Source of the DNA: a virus
DNA: 29,068 nt
IMG/VR virus record: IMGVR_UViG_3300030673_000038
Location: 1-29,068 of that record
Reading direction: 5' to 3' (one strand)
The stretch's first letter is position 1. Each line of letters opens with the position of its first letter. Below the pieces are notes generated by a model that saw only the letters and a program-made list of their open reading frames with translations, was not told the origin of the DNA and did no database searches. The position numbers and the translations under genes were made by a program. Positions 26,581-29,068 of the stretch are shown here, in pieces.

Positions 26581-27297
26581 ATGCCAATCACAGCCACTGC
26601 GCAGCAGATTCTAACAGCCGCTGGTCAGCAGTTGGGGCTGGAGGTCGGTACAATCGGCACGCTTCAAACTGGCCAGACTGGCGATCAGGCTCTGGCCCTT
26701 CTTAACAGCCTAGGCGACGATCTTGTAAAGGTCTACGACTGGCAATTCCTCATGTTCACCAAAGATATCCAGGGCGACGGGGTAACATCTGCCTTTGCCA
26801 TGCCCACGGATTTCGGCCGCATTGTCAACCAGACAGAGTGGGCCAAGAATATGAAGCGCCCGATGCAGGGCCCATTGACTCCACAACAGTGGGGATGGAC
26901 TCAGTACGGAATAGTTAGCGTTGGGGTGTTCTTCCGCTACCGTATTCTCCAGGGCAAATTCACCATCTTCCCTACACCATCAGCGACTGAGAAGTTCAGC
27001 TTCTTCTATATCAGCAAGAACTGGGTCTATGATCCTATCGGGCTGGTGTACAAGGACGCTATCACTCTTGGGACTGACGTGCCAGTATTCGATCGTAGCC
27101 TGATGATTACTGGCCTCAAACAGCGCCTATGGGCCCAAAAAGGGTTTGATACGAGCGTGCTGAGCGCTGAGTTTGACTACCAATTGGCGGCCGAAAAGGG
27201 CCAGAATCAGGGTGCTTCTGAGATCGCCTTGGCTGGCAATATCGACACGTTCTACCTAAACCCGCTCAATAACGTCATGGATGGGGGGTGGAACTAA
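26581..27297 (+). CDS. P22 gp4-like tail adaptor protein
   Basis: 238 aa. Begins with the helical TATAQQILTAAGQQLGLEVG, then ALALLNSLGDDLVKVYDWQF, a common start of P22 gp4-type (tail accessory/adaptor) proteins; later LQGKFTIFPTPSATEKFSFF, WVYDPIGLVYKDAITLGTDV and a helical C-terminal half. It would attach to the portal ring and connect it to the tail hub after packaging. The next gene begins inside its stop (TAATG). Confidence 0.83.
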   Translation: MPITATAQQILTAAGQQLGLEVGTIGTLQTGQTGDQALALLNSLGDDLVKVYDWQFLMFTKDIQGDGVTSAFAMPTDFGRIVNQTEWAKNMKRPMQGPLTPQQWGWTQYGIVSVGVFFRYRILQGKFTIFPTPSATEKFSFFYISKNWVYDPIGLVYKDAITLGTDVPVFDRSLMITGLKQRLWAQKGFDTSVLSAEFDYQLAAEKGQNQGASEIALAGNIDTFYLNPLNNVMDGGWN

Positions 27298-28889
27298 TGG
27301 CTACTCGTCCTAAGCAGCGAGTTTCCCGCATTGCCACTCTTGCCGCCCCTACAGGCGGCATTGACGATACTAACCCCATCGCTGGCATGGATCCTCATTA
27401 CGCCATAGAGATGACAAACATCTTCCCTCAGAACTCGTCATTGCGGGTGCGCGCTGGGTACAAAGAATGGACTACAGGACTCCCATCCAGTGCGAAGAGC
27501 TTGCTGCAATACTCAAGCCAGAACTCCTCTACTGACAAATTATTCGCCTGTACAGACGCTGGCATGTTCGATGTTACTGCCCAAGGAGTAGCGGGGGCCA
27601 GCGTAAGGACTCTGACCAACGGGCGCGTAGACTATGTCATGTTCGCTAATACTGCGGCCCAGTTCATGGTGGTAGTGAACGGATCCAGCGAGAACTTCAT
27701 GTACGACGGTACGACTTACTATCCTATCGTCTACAATGCCACACCTACCACACCCGGACAGATTGGTGGTATGACTACGCCCCAGAACTTTACTCAGGTA
27801 TGCTCTCATAAGCGTCGTCTATGGTTCGTAGAAAAGAACTCTACAAATGCTTGGTATCTCCCTACAGACGCCGTGGCTGGAGCTGCGACCCAGTTCCTTA
27901 TGGGATCTATCTTCAAGCTCGGTGGGTACTTGCTGAATATATTCAGCTGGACACGCGGCGCCGGTAACGGTATTGAAGATATCTTGGTGTTCCAGTCGTC
28001 CAATGGTGAGCTGGCCGGGTACTCTGGCAGCGACCCGTCTTCGGCCACCACTTGGTCCCTAGAGGCGGTGTTCTTCATCGGGGCCCCACTGGGCGATCGT
28101 ACCTTTACTGACCTTGGGGGTGATATCGCGCTGCTCAATATCTACGGCGTGATGAGTATGTCGAAGATAGTTGGGGGTACTTCCTCAGCTGGGGATACCA
28201 ACGATACGCTGTCTAAGCGAATAAGCCGAACGATTAACGAACTGGGTCAGGCAACTAATTTGCAGCCTGGATGGGAACTAACATCAGTCCCGGCGTTGCA
28301 ATATCTTGTTCTTTCCGTTCCGGCTACGGCCAACGCCCCTGCTATACAGTACATTATGAATATGCTGAACGGGTCTTGGACCACTTATAATCTGCCCATG
28401 CTGACGTGTGTGCAGTTCCATGAGCGTCTGTACTTCAGCGACACAACTGGTCGTGTATACCTATACGGTAACGTGTTCCAGGACGGTATTCTTCTGGATG
28501 GTTCTGGCGGCACACCCATCGTATCTGGCTTCATGCAGGCGTATAGTGACTTCGGTGATCTTGGTACTGATAAGCATTACAAAGTGGTACGTCCTATCTT
28601 CACATGCTCGGTGCGTCCATCATATACAGTCAAAGCTAACGCCGATTATGGCCCCACACGCCTAGCGTCATTACAGACTCCGGGCCCAGTAACAACTCAG
28701 GCCACTAACGTCTGGGATAACGCGATATGGGACTCTGGAGTGTGGGCAGAGGGTCAAGTAAGTTTCTATGAATGGGTCGGTGTCAGTGGTGTGGGGTATA
28801 GTGCCGCCCTGCTCTTAAAGATGCGCACGTCATCTGACACTGAATTTGTCGCTTGTAACTGGGCCTTCGAACCTGGAACTGCGCTATGA
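27297..28889 (+). CDS. P22 gp10-like tail hub/DNA stabilisation protein
   Basis: 530 aa from ATG at 27297 (a GTG nine bases earlier is less likely). The N-terminal TLAAPTGGIDDTNPIAGMDP and the MTNIFPQNSSLRVRAGYKEW segment are characteristic of packaged-DNA stabilisation proteins of P22-like phages; the body has repeated beta motifs with FACTDAGMFDVTAQG, RRLWFVEKNSTNAWYLPTDA and GSWTTYNLPMLTCVQFHERL as in a beta-propeller. It plugs the tail and fixes packaged DNA. Follows the adaptor by TAATG and is coupled by ATGA to the next gene. Confidence 0.85.
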   Translation: MATRPKQRVSRIATLAAPTGGIDDTNPIAGMDPHYAIEMTNIFPQNSSLRVRAGYKEWTTGLPSSAKSLLQYSSQNSSTDKLFACTDAGMFDVTAQGVAGASVRTLTNGRVDYVMFANTAAQFMVVVNGSSENFMYDGTTYYPIVYNATPTTPGQIGGMTTPQNFTQVCSHKRRLWFVEKNSTNAWYLPTDAVAGAATQFLMGSIFKLGGYLLNIFSWTRGAGNGIEDILVFQSSNGELAGYSGSDPSSATTWSLEAVFFIGAPLGDRTFTDLGGDIALLNIYGVMSMSKIVGGTSSAGDTNDTLSKRISRTINELGQATNLQPGWELTSVPALQYLVLSVPATANAPAIQYIMNMLNGSWTTYNLPMLTCVQFHERLYFSDTTGRVYLYGNVFQDGILLDGSGGTPIVSGFMQAYSDFGDLGTDKHYKVVRPIFTCSVRPSYTVKANADYGPTRLASLQTPGPVTTQATNVWDNAIWDSGVWAEGQVSFYEWVGVSGVGYSAALLLKMRTSSDTEFVACNWAFEPGTAL

Positions 28890-29068
28890 AAATGATTCAT
28901 TGTTCCACAATGGCTATCCCCCTTCTATCGAAGGCGCTTGGTGTTATGCCCAGTAATGCCGCGCAGGCAATTACTTGCATTGAAAATGGGGATGTTATTG
29001 CAGGCGTGATATATGACTGCTATAATGGGGGCAGCATCCAGGCGCATATCTGGATGGATGCTGACCAT
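28886..29068 (+). CDS. Acetyltransferase-like (GNAT) protein, N-terminal part
   Basis: Begins MKMIHCSTMAIPLLSKALGV and continues ENGDVIAGVIYDCYNGGSIQAHIWMD, the opening strands and loops of phage GNAT-type N-acetyltransferases that commonly follow gp10-like genes. The acetyl-CoA-binding motif lies beyond the window. Starts in an ATGA overlap with the preceding gene. Role in virion or host modification unknown. Confidence 0.7.
   Translation, partial: MKMIHCSTMAIPLLSKALGVMPSNAAQAITCIENGDVIAGVIYDCYNGGSIQAHIWMDADH

Overview
The window is a stretch of a double-stranded DNA tailed bacteriophage genome, almost certainly a short-tailed (podovirus-type) phage of a Gram-negative, probably proteobacterial, host. 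Evidence: a complete TerS-TerL-portal-scaffold-capsid order, P22-like tail adaptor and tail-hub homologues, a Gram-negative-style muramidase/holin set, sigma70-like promoters, and an early protein that ends exactly like the C-terminal tip of proteobacterial SSB. No phage RNA polymerase, integrase, tRNA gene or CRISPR array was seen, so transcription appears to depend on host RNA polymerase; lifestyle is open.

Left block (1-9540, minus strand): a leftward early/replication region. From a divergent control region at 9499-9601 it runs through a chain of small tightly coupled genes (63-aa basic, 38-aa very acidic, 60-aa and others, a DnaJ-type zinc-finger protein, a GRTSK P-loop protein, a coiled-coil conserved phage protein, MazG), then a probable ssDNA-binding protein, a family A DNA polymerase with 3'-5' exonuclease, an HNH endonuclease, a Cas4/RecB-like PD-(D/E)XK nuclease, a VRR-NUC nuclease and an SNF2-type helicase. 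Tiny single-membrane-span ORFs are coupled by ATGA junctions to both ends of the polymerase gene.

Middle block (9560-15250, plus strand): rightward early genes. First is the SSB-tip-mimic protein, then small unknowns, three overlapping membrane microproteins, a Toprim-like/SF3 primase-helicase, another promoter with a 12-bp-arm palindrome, a second set of microproteins, a terminator, another promoter and an unknown 163-aa gene. A lone leftward gene (15182-15529) faces this block.

Region 15530-16516 is about 1 kb with no credible gene: it holds ten TGTACC/GGTACA boxes, low-complexity GCGCC/CCTAG sequence and a 14-bp tandem repeat next to the terminase genes; it is a candidate control, origin or packaging region.

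Right block (16517-29068, plus strand): morphogenesis: terminase small and large subunits, portal, zinc-ribbon protein, scaffold, then a lysis cassette (XhlA-like, muramidase, membrane protein, 3-TM holin) and a reverse-oriented HNH-AP2 homing endonuclease, then major capsid, head/decoration proteins, P22 gp4-like adaptor, gp10-like tail protein and the start of an acetyltransferase-like gene.

The strongest novel signals are (1) a repeated promoter module (TTGCAC, 17 bp, TATAGTTGCACC, then a CCAA-type start) used on both strands, (2) the SSB C-terminal mimic, (3) membrane microprotein cassettes, (4) the repeat-rich 1-kb region before terminase, (5) strong excess of GGGCCC, and (6) a leucine at the O-helix selector position of the DNA polymerase.
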